Shown here: piece by piece, positions 21,300-30,932 of the stretch
Position numbering within the stretch: the first letter of the stretch is position 1
How the letters are laid out: the number at the start of each line of letters is the position of its first letter
Source: Cytospora piceicola
Lineage: Eukaryota > Ascomycota > Sordariomycetes > Diaporthales > Cytosporaceae
Assembly (NCBI GenBank): GCA_023375675.1
Contig: JALQBC010000043.1
Coordinates: 1-64,000, forward strand
Length of the DNA stretch: 64,000 nucleotides
Reading direction: 5' to 3'
Program-made: the position numbers and the translations under genes
The notes under the pieces: model-generated
What the model was told of the DNA's origin: nothing
Seen by the model: the letters and a program-made list of their open reading frames with translations, nothing else
Databases searched by the model: none

Positions 21300-23057
21300 C
21301 TATGCCCACATGCACGATATCCTGTCTATACTGACCTCGGGTGACTCACACCCCCTTCAGACGTCGCTGACGGCCTCACTAGCATCGTCTTGACCAGGGC
21401 TTATGGAGGTCGCTTCCTATAACTAGCAGCGTTAAGTTGGGCATCCTTCCACACTAAACTTGTATCAGGGGAGCACCTCCATGAAGTTGGCACCAATACC
21501 TCAACACTAAAACCTCGTCATCAGAGGATTACGACGGTCTCCTTCTTGTATACGCGCGTCGAGAGTTATCGTACGAGTCCGACAAATTGAATGACATCTA
21601 AGGTTTCATGTCTAAACTTCCTCGCTCGGCGTGAAGACATCGATGTTGAGTTCTTCTAGAATATGCCCCCGGGTTCAGGTGAAAGAGTTCTATTCCCTTC
21701 CCAGGCGTGCTCCCGTTTCTCCCGAAACCTTTCTTCGGCTCCAGGGGCCCCCCAACTCCCCGGCCTGCAACAGAAGAACAATCGAATTCTTCAGAATCCC
21801 AGCCCAGCTTCCTGCAAGTTTTCAGAGGAGACAATGCCATAGAGTCACCATCAAAGCCGCTGGAGTGGTCAATTTCTCCGAGACCGCCTCTCTCATCAAT
21901 GAGAACGAGGAACTCCAATATCACCTACTATCATTCAGTTGAGCCACGCATTGGATATCGGCGAGTATTGGGCGGCACACGACACTTTGGCCACTGGTAT
22001 GTAACAGAACAGGCTCTTCCAGTTCAAATTTCCATAAACGAGCCGGTGGTTATAGTAAGCACCCTTCAGACACAGAATATCTGCAATTCCGCACGTGGTC
22101 TGTATCCTGCAGTCTACGTTTGCCTACACCCCAATAACCTTGTGATCAAATCATAATGCCGAGTAATTATTTAGGGAAAGGAATACATCAATAGTTCCCC
22201 TTCCCCATCAGCTCGGCCCTGTGCAGAATAGAACAGGAGCTGTAATCACGACAAATTGGACCTACCAAGAATCGGCCGTGATAGTATGTCTGGCTTTGAC
22301 GGAGGACGAACGTGGCAAATGCCAACATCGTGCGGCGCCCTTCTGGGTGCTTTTCACCATGGAAAACGTCACAATTGACACGTAGATCATAAAGCTAAGC
22401 AAACACGGTGGGCTTGCTGCCAAAGTCTTTGACTAAAGCCTGGCGCGCTTGCCACTCAGCGATGTTTTCGCCGATTGGATAAATCCTTGTCACCGGTGAC
22501 AGATCTGGCAAAGGGACAGGGGCTAGACAACGAGGCTTTGTCGTAGGTTTTTGATTGGCCGACAAGGTGACTGGCTTCCAAGTTTATCCATACTCCCGTC
22601 ACCAACGACATGACATACACCTGCAGCACCATCCACCTATACCTCTTCGGGGTAATAGATGTTATTTCGAAACCGTACCAGTGAATTTGCTGTAACCGCT
22701 CCACTTTGACCATAAAGAGGATTATTGATTGGAAGGGGCAGTCCCAGGTAAGCTCCGCAGGTCGACCCATAAAGTACCCTCCTATAGAAGTTGCGAGAAG
22801 CAGTACAAAATACGGCCCTTTTTTAGTACGGTCACGATCTAGCTTGTATTACCCCGGGGAGGTGTATTGACGACCCGGCCGTATACCTGACAAGAGTGGT
22901 TGTCGATGTCCAATTCGTGGATATTGGAGCCTGTAGTACATGGTTCCTCCCAATGTTGGTAATTGAGGTACCCATCGGCCCTCGTTTAGGCCTCTATCCT
23001 TGAAGGACTCAGTGCTGTATCATCATATAATATGATCATTTATGTAAACAAATATGA
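21300..23057. other. Intergenic, no intact gene
   Basis: 1.75 kb with short overlapping frames on both strands and no domain. The left part may contain further 5' remains of the decayed gene at 20.7-21.3 kb. The right part is the promoter side of the glycosyltransferase gene. Confidence 0.5.
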
Positions 23058-24467
23058 ATGACGGACTTGTTTACCTCTCTGCCTTCCTTGACAACTGATT
23101 GTCGATACCCAACAATGTTACGAGTTGTATTCCCTCGAATCATGGCTGCCTTGCCACTATTACCACAAAGGCCGTTCATATTCTTATCAAATGTAGGCCG
23201 AATTACCCCCAGACGATTCTTACGCATCTTTGTATTTGTCTTTCTCATTTCCATGGGTCTTGTCGTTCAATTTAGTACACATACCAGAACTCAACATCAT
23301 GCACTATTTGAGCCTCCTGTTACCAGATTAGTTGTTCATGGTGACCCTGTGGATGGCCTTCCAGAGCTTCAGTACCCCCTAGATCCTTTTCCCTATTCGC
23401 CAATGCAATCAACTACTAGCTATCATATCGACAACGACGGGGATATTGAGAAACCCGCGCAACCAAATTCTTGGCTTGCCGCAGTCATATCGTCAGCAGG
23501 GGACGCTCAGCGCCGAAGTTTGATACGGTCGACCTGGATGTCCATGTACCGCGAAATCCCGTTCGACGGTCGCTTTGTGTTAGCCAACCCAGGACCACAG
23601 TGGACGAACGCCGTGGCTAAGGAAAATGGAACGTTCGGGGACATCATCGTGCTTGATCATATTGCGGAGGACGATATTACAGCGAACACAATCAAGACAC
23701 TCGAGTTTTACAAATGGTTGGTCGCTTACAGTCCACGTCGCTACGAGTTTGTATCAAAGGTGGACACAGACGTATGGATAAATGCCCACGCCTTCTGGAA
23801 TAGGTTTCTTTTGCCTCGGATGGAAAGGAATGCAGTTACAGGGAAGCTTTCGAGTACAGTTGACCGGACTATTCTTGGGGAGCTATATTACTCCAAGACT
23901 TATGATCTTGTGTTTCCCCAAGGAGCGATGTATACGGCTAGCTGGGATATGGTAGCACTCCTCGCATCACTACAAGCACAGTTCAAGGTCATCACTGGAG
24001 AGGACATGGCAATAGCGGTCTTGTTACTCAAAGCCCGTGAGCAGGTCAAATTTGTCAATTTCCGGGGAACCGAGAAGTTTGACTTTGACGAAGCGGACAC
24101 TCGTGGAGATGGCACAGCCTGGGCAAGGCCAGGGACACACCCAAATGCCACGTATCATGCTCTCGTGGGCAGCGATCCCATTGCTATCCATCAACTCAAG
24201 AGCGAAGTCAATTTCCGCAAAGTGGCCGAATGCTTCGATAGCCAAGGAATTAAAACAACACAACCACAGACTGTCTCTGTGACTTGGAAATCTTGGTCCT
24301 GGTCAACGTATTGGCACGACTTCTGGACTTTTATGGGCCTCTCTGGACAGTACGAATCGAGATTTCAACGAATACCAGACGCCCTGTGGACTCAACAGCA
24401 TGGGGATTGGATCTGCGACGGAATATGGAACCTAGGTCAGACAAAAGAAGGATACTGTATGTACTGA
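23058..24467 (+). CDS. Galactosyltransferase-like type II membrane protein (GT31 family)
   Basis: Single exon, 469 aa. A basic segment (PRRFLRI) followed by one hydrophobic span at about residues 54-71 fits a Golgi type II anchor with a short cytosolic tail. The lumenal domain shows the beta-1,3-galactosyltransferase (PF01762) signature: RRSLIRSTW at about 152-160, YEFVSKVDTDVW with the metal-binding DTD at 236-238, FPQGAMY at about 287-293, and GEDMAI at about 314-319 (ED motif). C-terminal residues carry extra Cys and Trp. The family transfers a sugar from a UDP donor onto glycans; donor and acceptor cannot be read from sequence. In-frame ATGs at residues 20 and 29 are alternative starts; the first is reported. 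Confidence 0.85.
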   Translation: MTDLFTSLPSLTTDCRYPTMLRVVFPRIMAALPLLPQRPFIFLSNVGRITPRRFLRIFVFVFLISMGLVVQFSTHTRTQHHALFEPPVTRLVVHGDPVDGLPELQYPLDPFPYSPMQSTTSYHIDNDGDIEKPAQPNSWLAAVISSAGDAQRRSLIRSTWMSMYREIPFDGRFVLANPGPQWTNAVAKENGTFGDIIVLDHIAEDDITANTIKTLEFYKWLVAYSPRRYEFVSKVDTDVWINAHAFWNRFLLPRMERNAVTGKLSSTVDRTILGELYYSKTYDLVFPQGAMYTASWDMVALLASLQAQFKVITGEDMAIAVLLLKAREQVKFVNFRGTEKFDFDEADTRGDGTAWARPGTHPNATYHALVGSDPIAIHQLKSEVNFRKVAECFDSQGIKTTQPQTVSVTWKSWSWSTYWHDFWTFMGLSGQYESRFQRIPDALWTQQHGDWICDGIWNLGQTKEGYCMY

Positions 24468-26296
24468 GTACTCCCAGGCCTGGTAGTCTTTGGTTGAATA
24501 AAGGGTATGACAAGATTGTTTGACTGGTTTTTTCCTTTGAATAGCAGTCTCAAACACAATGGCTCTGACAGCATCGTCAAGTTTGATAGTACTATCACTC
24601 ATGGCTTTTGGGACCCTGAGGCGTTTGAATGTGAGACCTCGGTGCTCGGAGAAAAACGTCGCCCCTGGCTACCCAGGCCTCCTGTAGGACGTGGGTTAAA
24701 CTCCCAGAAACCATAAGTTCATTTCCTAGTACTTGTCACGGTGCCCTTGTGACCAACTATCTAATCTCAGCCCTTCCAGCTTACTTCTACCCTAGGATAA
24801 TCAGGCGAGTTATTACGAAGCAAGTTGGGTTTGCACAGGAGCCGCAGTGTGCAACTAGCGGGCTGAATGGGCATATAGTTCACGTGCAACCTTCCAGCTT
24901 CCTGGCCTCCTTCAGATCGTCAGCGAATAAGGAGGGTGGGAAGAGGGGATTTAGCCTTTTGAAGGGGAGAAGAGGCAAGAAGGCGGTAAACAGCACTTCA
25001 ATGACTGGGAAGAGCGACAGAGTCACAGGCATGGGCTCAGTGGCGCCAACGATGATACTCGTAGGCTCCACCTACCAACAGTCTGTTTTGCATCCTGCTA
25101 GCAGGTTACACAAATCCTGTTGTCCAGAGGCTGGCCAGTCAGTCTACAATACATCCCAATTGTTAATCCACTTCTTTTATATCCTGATAATGTGCTGTCC
25201 CGCGCCCCTGACATTGTCCACTTAATTACCTGCTGCGTTGGATAGGTTTGCCCTCACCTGAGCCAAAGAAGATTGAAGCCGGTGTAGTCTCAACGTTCTG
25301 ATGGAGCTATACGGTGACCAGGGATAGCATTTACCTGGGCTGTCCGGCTGGGAACACCGAGAACCGCTGCATTGTGGTTGTTGATGCTGACGTTGTTTCC
25401 CAGCCTGAATCCAAAGGAAGAGCCCGGGCGATCCATGACTGCGTTCGACGGCTGGGGATGCCAAATATAGCAACCAAGTTGTCAGTCTCCTTGTACTTAG
25501 ACGTGTCAACCCGTAGTGAGCCCTAGATCCCAACTCCCTGGCTGATTACGCGCTGAAGTTTGGTATTCGCCTCTCTGTAGAACCGGATTCTTTCCAACAT
25601 GTGCCCTGGAATGGGCCACGACCCTGTACGTGACAGGTCAAACTGCGAACCTCCCCATCCAACCACTGACTGGATGGAAAGGCATCCGGTGCAGACCGGT
25701 GAGCTACATGGACGCGGCTCCACATTGTGGGTGCAGTAGTCCAGATCTATCCTTGCCTACCTCGACATATCCCGGTCACAAATTACAAGCTCGTAAGTGG
25801 CTGCTCCTTGAATGCAACAGCCCGTAATGGGGCGTCAAAAAGGTGGCACAGAAGCCTGTCTGAATTTCATATGCAATCCCTGGGGTCAGACGTTTGGAGA
25901 TATTCAGAGACACTCAGTAGCCATCAAAGCCTGGCGTACTCACGATCGACAGTATCACTTGCGGACTCTTCCCTACATGCGCGGGCGCATTACTCCTGCA
26001 TCAAATTTAGGGTAGGTTGTGTGATTTCCGCTGGCTGACAGTCCCTCCAAACATTTGCCTAGAACGTGCAAGGAATTCCATCAAGAGTTGGGGTCCGTCT
26101 TCACAGGCATGCTGCTCCATTTTAGGGCGATCAAATTTCAGTCTCAGAGAGGTAGTCTTTAATCTAGACGAGGTAGTAATTGTGTAACTGCAAAGTGTTG
26201 AATGTTGAATTCAGCTATGTAAAGAAAGATATCGTGCTATCCCCCAAATGGTAAAGTCCACAACCTCCCACTATGTAATAATCTGCATTGTGAAAC
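24468..26296. other. Intergenic, no intact gene
   Basis: 1.8 kb. Several short frames on both strands (for example 24880-25071 minus and 25630-26038 plus) contain protein-like stretches but no recognisable domain or splice-consistent gene model. They could be gene remnants. Confidence 0.5.
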
Positions 26297-26681
26297 TTAG
26301 ACGCAGGTCAGTTTGCCACTGACGTTTGTGCAGACTGGGCAGGATTGTTAGCAACATGGTGTGTTTTCTGTTTGAGTATTATCTAGTAATGGCTTACCTC
26401 CGCTGGCAACGTTGTTGCTCGAAGCACCAACAACGTACTTGCAGGAATGGCCTGCCTTGTAGTCGCAGTTGTTGGGGCAGTTGCAAGCATAATCTGTTCA
26501 GAACAACGTAAAGGTGTTAGCAGACGGAAATAGAATGGTTTTCATCATAATTTTCATGAGCATGAGATCAATACATACACGGGCTGGAAGCAATTTCATC
26601 GCTGCGAGCAACAAAGCCCTGAGCCTGAGCAGTGACAACGGCCATGGCGGCAGCGAGAGAGAGGATAGTCTTGACGAACAT
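26297..26681 (-). CDS. Small secreted six-cysteine protein (78 aa)
   Basis: This three-exon gene has no long frame: exons 26681-26579, 26493-26398 and 26334-26297, with introns of 85 bp (GTATGT/CAG) and 63 bp (GTAAGC, GCTAAC branch, CAG). Residues 1-21 form a clear signal peptide (MFVKTILSLAAAMAVVTAQA). The mature part carries six cysteines, C38-x-C40-x3-C44-x7-C52-x15-C68-x8-C77, within YYACNCPNNCDY...HSCKYVVG and VCTNVSGKLTCV. Phases 1 and 1 join cleanly and each exon adds two or more cysteines. A TATAAAA box lies about 130 bp upstream. Small size, secretion and even cysteine count suggest a disulfide-stabilised apoplastic protein, such as an effector candidate or antimicrobial-type peptide. 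I do not recognise the family and infer no function. Confidence 0.75.
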
Positions 26682-26808
26682 CTTGATAATGGTTGCTTGA
26701 GTGAACAGTGGTGAGATTGTGAGTTGGTTTTGTGTACTTATGCGAAAGATGAAGAATTGTGATGAGGATGGGAAAGAATTGTCACATCGAGAGAGATGAA
26801 TTGGCCTA

Positions 26809-26815
26809 TTTTATA
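26809..26815 (-). promoter_or_regulatory. TATA box of the six-cysteine protein gene
   Basis: TATAAAA on the minus strand, about 130 bp before the ATG at 26681; the leader between is A/C-rich with CACAA tracts, as in many strongly expressed fungal genes. Confidence 0.5.
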
Positions 26816-28517
26816 TCCCAATGGCCTCTCTCTTCCAACATCGAATTTGCTCCTTCTCGTCACCAGAGCAGCACCCAGGCCGTATCTTGTCCCAACATTG
26901 TTTACCTCGAAGGTGCGTTGTCAAACACGGCAGAACCTCCACTTCCTTCCAGAGCCTCGTGCGTCCTGATTCTCTACACGTCGCAGGGAATAAAAATGTT
27001 GGTTCCCCCCGATCACCCCATTTTGAGAGAGAGGTAGTTCCCAATAGAGTACTAGTAGAAACGCTACCGCTTGACTTGAATACTGGAGAGAAAAACGTCA
27101 GCCTCGCCATCGGTCTGGAGTTGACGGTAATGTTGCTCCCTTACAAACTTTAGCGTGGACGACGGATCCACCCAACCGTTTTCTGCCATTGGCAATTAAC
27201 CTCTCCAATCCCTGCGACGTATCAATATGTTTTAGCTGGCCTAGCTAGTGGTGGAATAACAAGTTTCCTCTGGCTGTGGCTTATTGTTGGAAGACCAACA
27301 AATGCGGGTGTTGGTAGACAGAACAGAACGTGGCTTATTCGGGATCTTTTCCGAGAGGCCCCGGGGATCCAGAAAGTCCTGGTCCTTCAAAGATGTCTCG
27401 TCGGTCCCAGCTGCTGGTGACATCATGAGTTTCCTTTGGCTGTGCCCGGGGAAGACCAACCTTGGAAGGTGTTGGTAGACAAAACAGTCGAGGCTTATGC
27501 GGGATGCCTTTGCCGAGTGGGGAACCGCTTCCGCGGTGGATACAGACTAGTTGCAACCTAATCGGTGAGCCTTCCAGATGTACATATGCACTCCACTTGG
27601 AAAGTACGGCGTAAGGGATGTGCTCGTAATCACCGCTTCCAAGTAGACTTCTCCGGGGTCACAATTGGCCAAAGGCTCTGAGTTAGCGCCACCAACCAAA
27701 ACTCTGACGCCCCCAACAGCCTCCCGGTGTGCATTGATGGCGAGATTGTGGCACGCACTTACCTATTTCAAGTCCCATACATTTGAGGTGACGCTCTCCG
27801 AGGCACCTGTGATCGACCCATCAGTGGGACAGCAGTTGTGGGCGGCCGGGACCGCACAGGGTATTGGAGGGCATAGTTTGACTTATGAACCAGGCCAACA
27901 ATATCCACCAGTATACCAACTGGCATTCGTCCCGTTGTTGTCGTAATACGTCTCTGTTGCTGTCAAAGTCCATACCTAGGTTACGCAATGCTTCTTTCTG
28001 GTCTCCCTGAGCACCCGTGATAGAGTCTAGCAGCGTCGCCTACGCCACGCACAGATACTTGGGTGGTGCCTCTTTGATTTGCAGTGAATGTGCAAGTAGT
28101 GCCATTGCTTTTCATGCTGCATCTTCTGCCTTGTTGTCGGACAAGGTCTATCAGCAGCAGGGGGTCACTTACCAACAAGCATTTGTAGCTAGTGGACCTC
28201 AGCTGACGGTAGGTAATCCTTGAGATGAGAACTGAATGATTGGCGCATCAGGAGGGCATCCCCAGCAGCTGTCCTCTCGCTGTGAGTCACGTCCAAATGG
28301 CCTATTGTGGCAAGTAGCAGGTTGAGGAGGCCCCGGGCGAAGTCGATCTGCCTCCTCCTCTCCCTCGAGATCCTCAATAGACTCGTCCTTCCAAAGTGCC
28401 ATTGCCATTGCAGTTTTCTCCCCCTGAGAACCCGTAGTACGCGGAGCGACACAACACAAGCTGCTTTTGATCTGCTGGCGCCGTCATCATCATACTGTTG
28501 TACATCTGGGCTCAAGA
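26816..28517. other. Intergenic with gene relics, no intact gene
   Basis: On the minus strand about 27.55-28.2 kb several frames give protein-like pieces (for example YYDNNGTNASWYTGGYCWPG and AAHNCCPTDGSITG) separated by stops and frame changes, plus an isolated consensus donor AGGTAAGT near 27.77 kb. This resembles a decayed secreted-protein gene of unknown family. It also contains the diverged direct repeat at 27.26/27.43 kb. Confidence 0.4.
27261..27518. repeat. Diverged direct repeat (two copies of about 95 bp)
   Basis: Copy 1 at about 27261-27357 and copy 2 at about 27428-27518 share AGTTTCCT(C/T)TGGCTGTG, GGAAGACCAAC, GGTGTTGGTAGACA and GGCTTAT.CGGGAT in order, with small indels; about 70 bp separate them. 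No coding role is apparent. Confidence 0.75.
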
Positions 28518-29937
28518 ATGGATACCCAAGGGTTTGAAATGGGCGTTCTCGGTAGGGCTATGGGCGATTCTAACCCAGACGTGTCGTTACCCACCGCTTC
28601 ATCAAACGATCGAGCAGCGTCGTCTCCCTCGCCGACCGAAGCATCAAGTTCATCGGCTTCTTTTGGTGTAGACCAGCCGATGCTTAGCCCCAAGCAGAAA
28701 GGAATTTCACTGTACCAAGTGGCCAGGTCGACTATTATTTGGATTGTCTGCCTTGGTATATTGATGTAAGAGCCGAATGCCCAGTTGTTGAGTCCAATCG
28801 CAATTAAACTCTGGAATGTTATTTGTCGTGGTTGACAGCTATAATAGTCCGTCGCTATTTGCGCTCATTTTCGTCGAGACGTCGAAGTCATCCTTTGTCG
28901 AGTACGGTCTCAACATCGCTGCAGCCGCAAGACCCGTCAATCCTAGCTTGGAAAGCATACCTGAGTTTCTTGACAACTATGATGTCGTTCCGTTGAGATG
29001 TCACTCACACAACGATTATGAGCGGAACGCGCCACTGTTGTCTGCCTTGATGGCAGGGTGTACCGGTCTCGAAGCCGACATTTGGCTGACCGAAGACGGC
29101 CAAGACCTGATGGTAGGGCATGAAAGGGCCGCCGCCACGAAGACTCTAAGAGCCATGTACTTGGACCCGCTGCTCAAGATGTTGAACTCTCGCAACGACG
29201 CGAGCCCCAATTCCTCGAATGGCGCTCGTGGTTTGTTTAGCATACGAAGTGATGCCCCGGTGGTCCTGTTGATCGACGTCAAGGACAGTGCGACATCTGG
29301 TGCCGCTTGGCAGATTGTGCTAGAGCAGCTTGAACCCTTCCGACAAAGGGGCTACTTGAGGCGATACGAGGACAACGTCATCCACGCTGGGCCTCTGATA
29401 ATCGTGGGCTCGGGGGAACTGACACTGGAGACCCTCCTTGCCAGCTCCTCTTCGCAAGGACACCCATACTACGATTTTCACGACACCTTTCTGGACGCAC
29501 CGCTCAATCAACTTCGTCACGATACGGATTCTGAGTGGATGGCGAAATACAACACCAGCAACTCCTACTACGCATCTGTATCCTTGAAAGTCGGGGTCGG
29601 CTCAACCAAGCTTGGCTTTAGTAAGGCGCAATTACAACAGCTACGTCGACAGGTTCGTGTGGCTGAAGCCAGCAACCTATGCAGTCGCTACTGGGATCCT
29701 CCGGGATGGCCTGTGAAGTACCGCGACTATGTTTGGGCTGTCTTGATGCAGGAAGAAGTCTGCATGCTGAACGTTGACGACGTCAATGCTGCTGCGAGAC
29801 AGTTTTGGACAACGGACTATCTATCTAGTGTTAAGTGGATGGCTGTAGTATCTTCTCTACTCTTCGTCGTGACTTTGGCGTTCACCGTGTTGAGGACAAT
29901 TTATCGACAAAAGAAGCGGAATATGATTTCATTCTAG
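28518..29937 (+). CDS. AIM6-like PLC-type phosphodiesterase, membrane-anchored
   Basis: Two exons, 28518-28765 and 28839-29937, with a 73-bp intron (GTAAGA/CAG); the split codon restores GILIYNSP. Product 448 aa. The N-terminus is Ser-rich and cytosolic-looking, with a hydrophobic span at about residues 71-95; a second span lies near the C-terminus (WMAVVSSLLFVVTLAFTVL). Between them is a PLC-like TIM barrel. RCHSHNDYE at about 136-144 and GLEADIW at 159-165 carry the acid-base and metal residues, VGHE follows at 175-178, then VLLIDVKD. This is the arrangement of the fungal altered-inheritance-of-mitochondria protein 6 family. The substrate is unknown; phosphodiester or glycerophosphodiester hydrolysis is likely. 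The ATG at 28518 was chosen for its good context (A at -3, G at +4); one at 28467 is in frame. Confidence 0.85.
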
Positions 29938-30287
29938 CTATAATAACAATTGTTTGTATTTTGGACATCTCCGCAATATCATGCTTAGTTTCCCACGTTC
30001 TATGCATGTGACTTGTCATTTTTGAGGCGACAGAGATCTTCAGGTACGGAGAGCTGGTCTAAAACCACCATAGTGGCGCTCAAGCCCTGTTTCAGTAGCC
30101 ACACAATGCCTTCAGGCTGGTCACCGCCAGGAGATGGGTGCTTTACCAGCCGTTGATTCAAGACAACAAGAGACAAAAAGACCTCTTGCCCGCTGGTGGG
30201 TTGGGGGCATAAGCCGGGCCCGCCTTGAGACATCGCCATATGCTGCTGATCAGGGTCGGGGAGTGAAGGCCGACTGCTTGGTCAGTA
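29938..30287. other. Intergenic between AIM6-like gene and TIR element
   Basis: 350 bp with no coding signal. It ends in the TA dinucleotide (30286-30287) that forms the left target-site duplication. Confidence 0.55.
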
Positions 30288-30325
30288 TGGTGCGCGACAG
30301 GTGCTTCTCTGCGAAAACGGGTTTT
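30288..30325 (+). repeat. Left terminal inverted repeat (38 bp)
   Basis: Identical over 38 bp to the reverse complement of 30871-30908. Confidence 0.9.
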
Positions 30326-30870
30326 AGTCAATAGCTAAACGCCCAGGGCCCAGGTAACTTAGTGATTTCTTCAATATCTACCTCACGTTTTCAGATTTAG
30401 AGAAAAGTAAACCTACTATCCTAAGTATTAAAGTATAGTATATATATATATTAAGTTAGATTCTTTATATCTATACTATATAATCGACAATATAAGAAAT
30501 AGTAAAAAGAGAATTCGAAGTTTTAATGTAGTCTTATCTTATCGTCGATAAGTTTCCGTGCTCGATAAGAAAATTTCAGCGAACTAGATTTCGATTTTCT
30601 CCCGGGAAGTACCCCGCACTCCCGGAAAATACCCCGCACCTCCGACCTACTAAACTTACCCTCTTCGATTATTTTAAAATCTTTATTCTTTTTATTAAAT
30701 ATTTCTATTATATAATAAGTACGTAATAAAACAAAATATATATATAATACGTAATTATATAACGAATATAATATATATTTTTTTAATTTTATATATATTT
30801 TAGTTGAATTAGGAAAGGGAATATATATTTGACTTAGGTACCTAGAGCCTTGAGGGTGTGACCCTACCCA

Positions 30871-30930
30871 AAAACCCGTTTTCGCAGAGAAGCACCTGTC
30901 GCGCACCATTGAAGCACCTGTCGCGCACCA
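30871..30930 (-). repeat. Right terminal inverted repeat with duplicated 22-bp end
   Basis: 30871-30908 is the exact inverted copy of the left TIR. The outer 22 bp (GAAGCACCTGTCGCGCACCA plus two T-side bases, 30889-30910) is repeated immediately at 30911-30931, so the right end carries two tandem termini; the TA flank follows the outer one. Confidence 0.85.
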
Positions 30931-30932
30931 TA

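Larger units (their letters stand above)
30288..30930. mobile_element. Non-autonomous TIR element (Tc1/mariner-like, TA target site)
   Basis: A 643-bp element bounded by inverted repeats starting TGGTGCGCGACAGG and flanked on both sides by TA (30286-30287 and 30931-30932), the target duplication of the Tc1/mariner/pogo superfamily. The interior is AT-rich and RIP-like except for a GC-rich patch with repeated TACCCCGCAC (about 30600-30650). No transposase is readable, so it is a MITE or a deletion derivative. The minus-strand frame running in from the right TIR is fortuitous. Confidence 0.8.

Noticed and set aside
24749..25225. 158-aa plus-strand frame after the glycosyltransferase gene
   Set aside because: No recognisable domain and competing minus-strand frames; treated as intergenic.
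30523..30909. 128-aa minus-strand frame inside the TIR element
   Set aside because: It starts within the right inverted repeat and is mostly AT-rich Tyr/Ile/Lys sequence with no transposase motif; the similar start in the left TIR simply reflects the inverted repeat.
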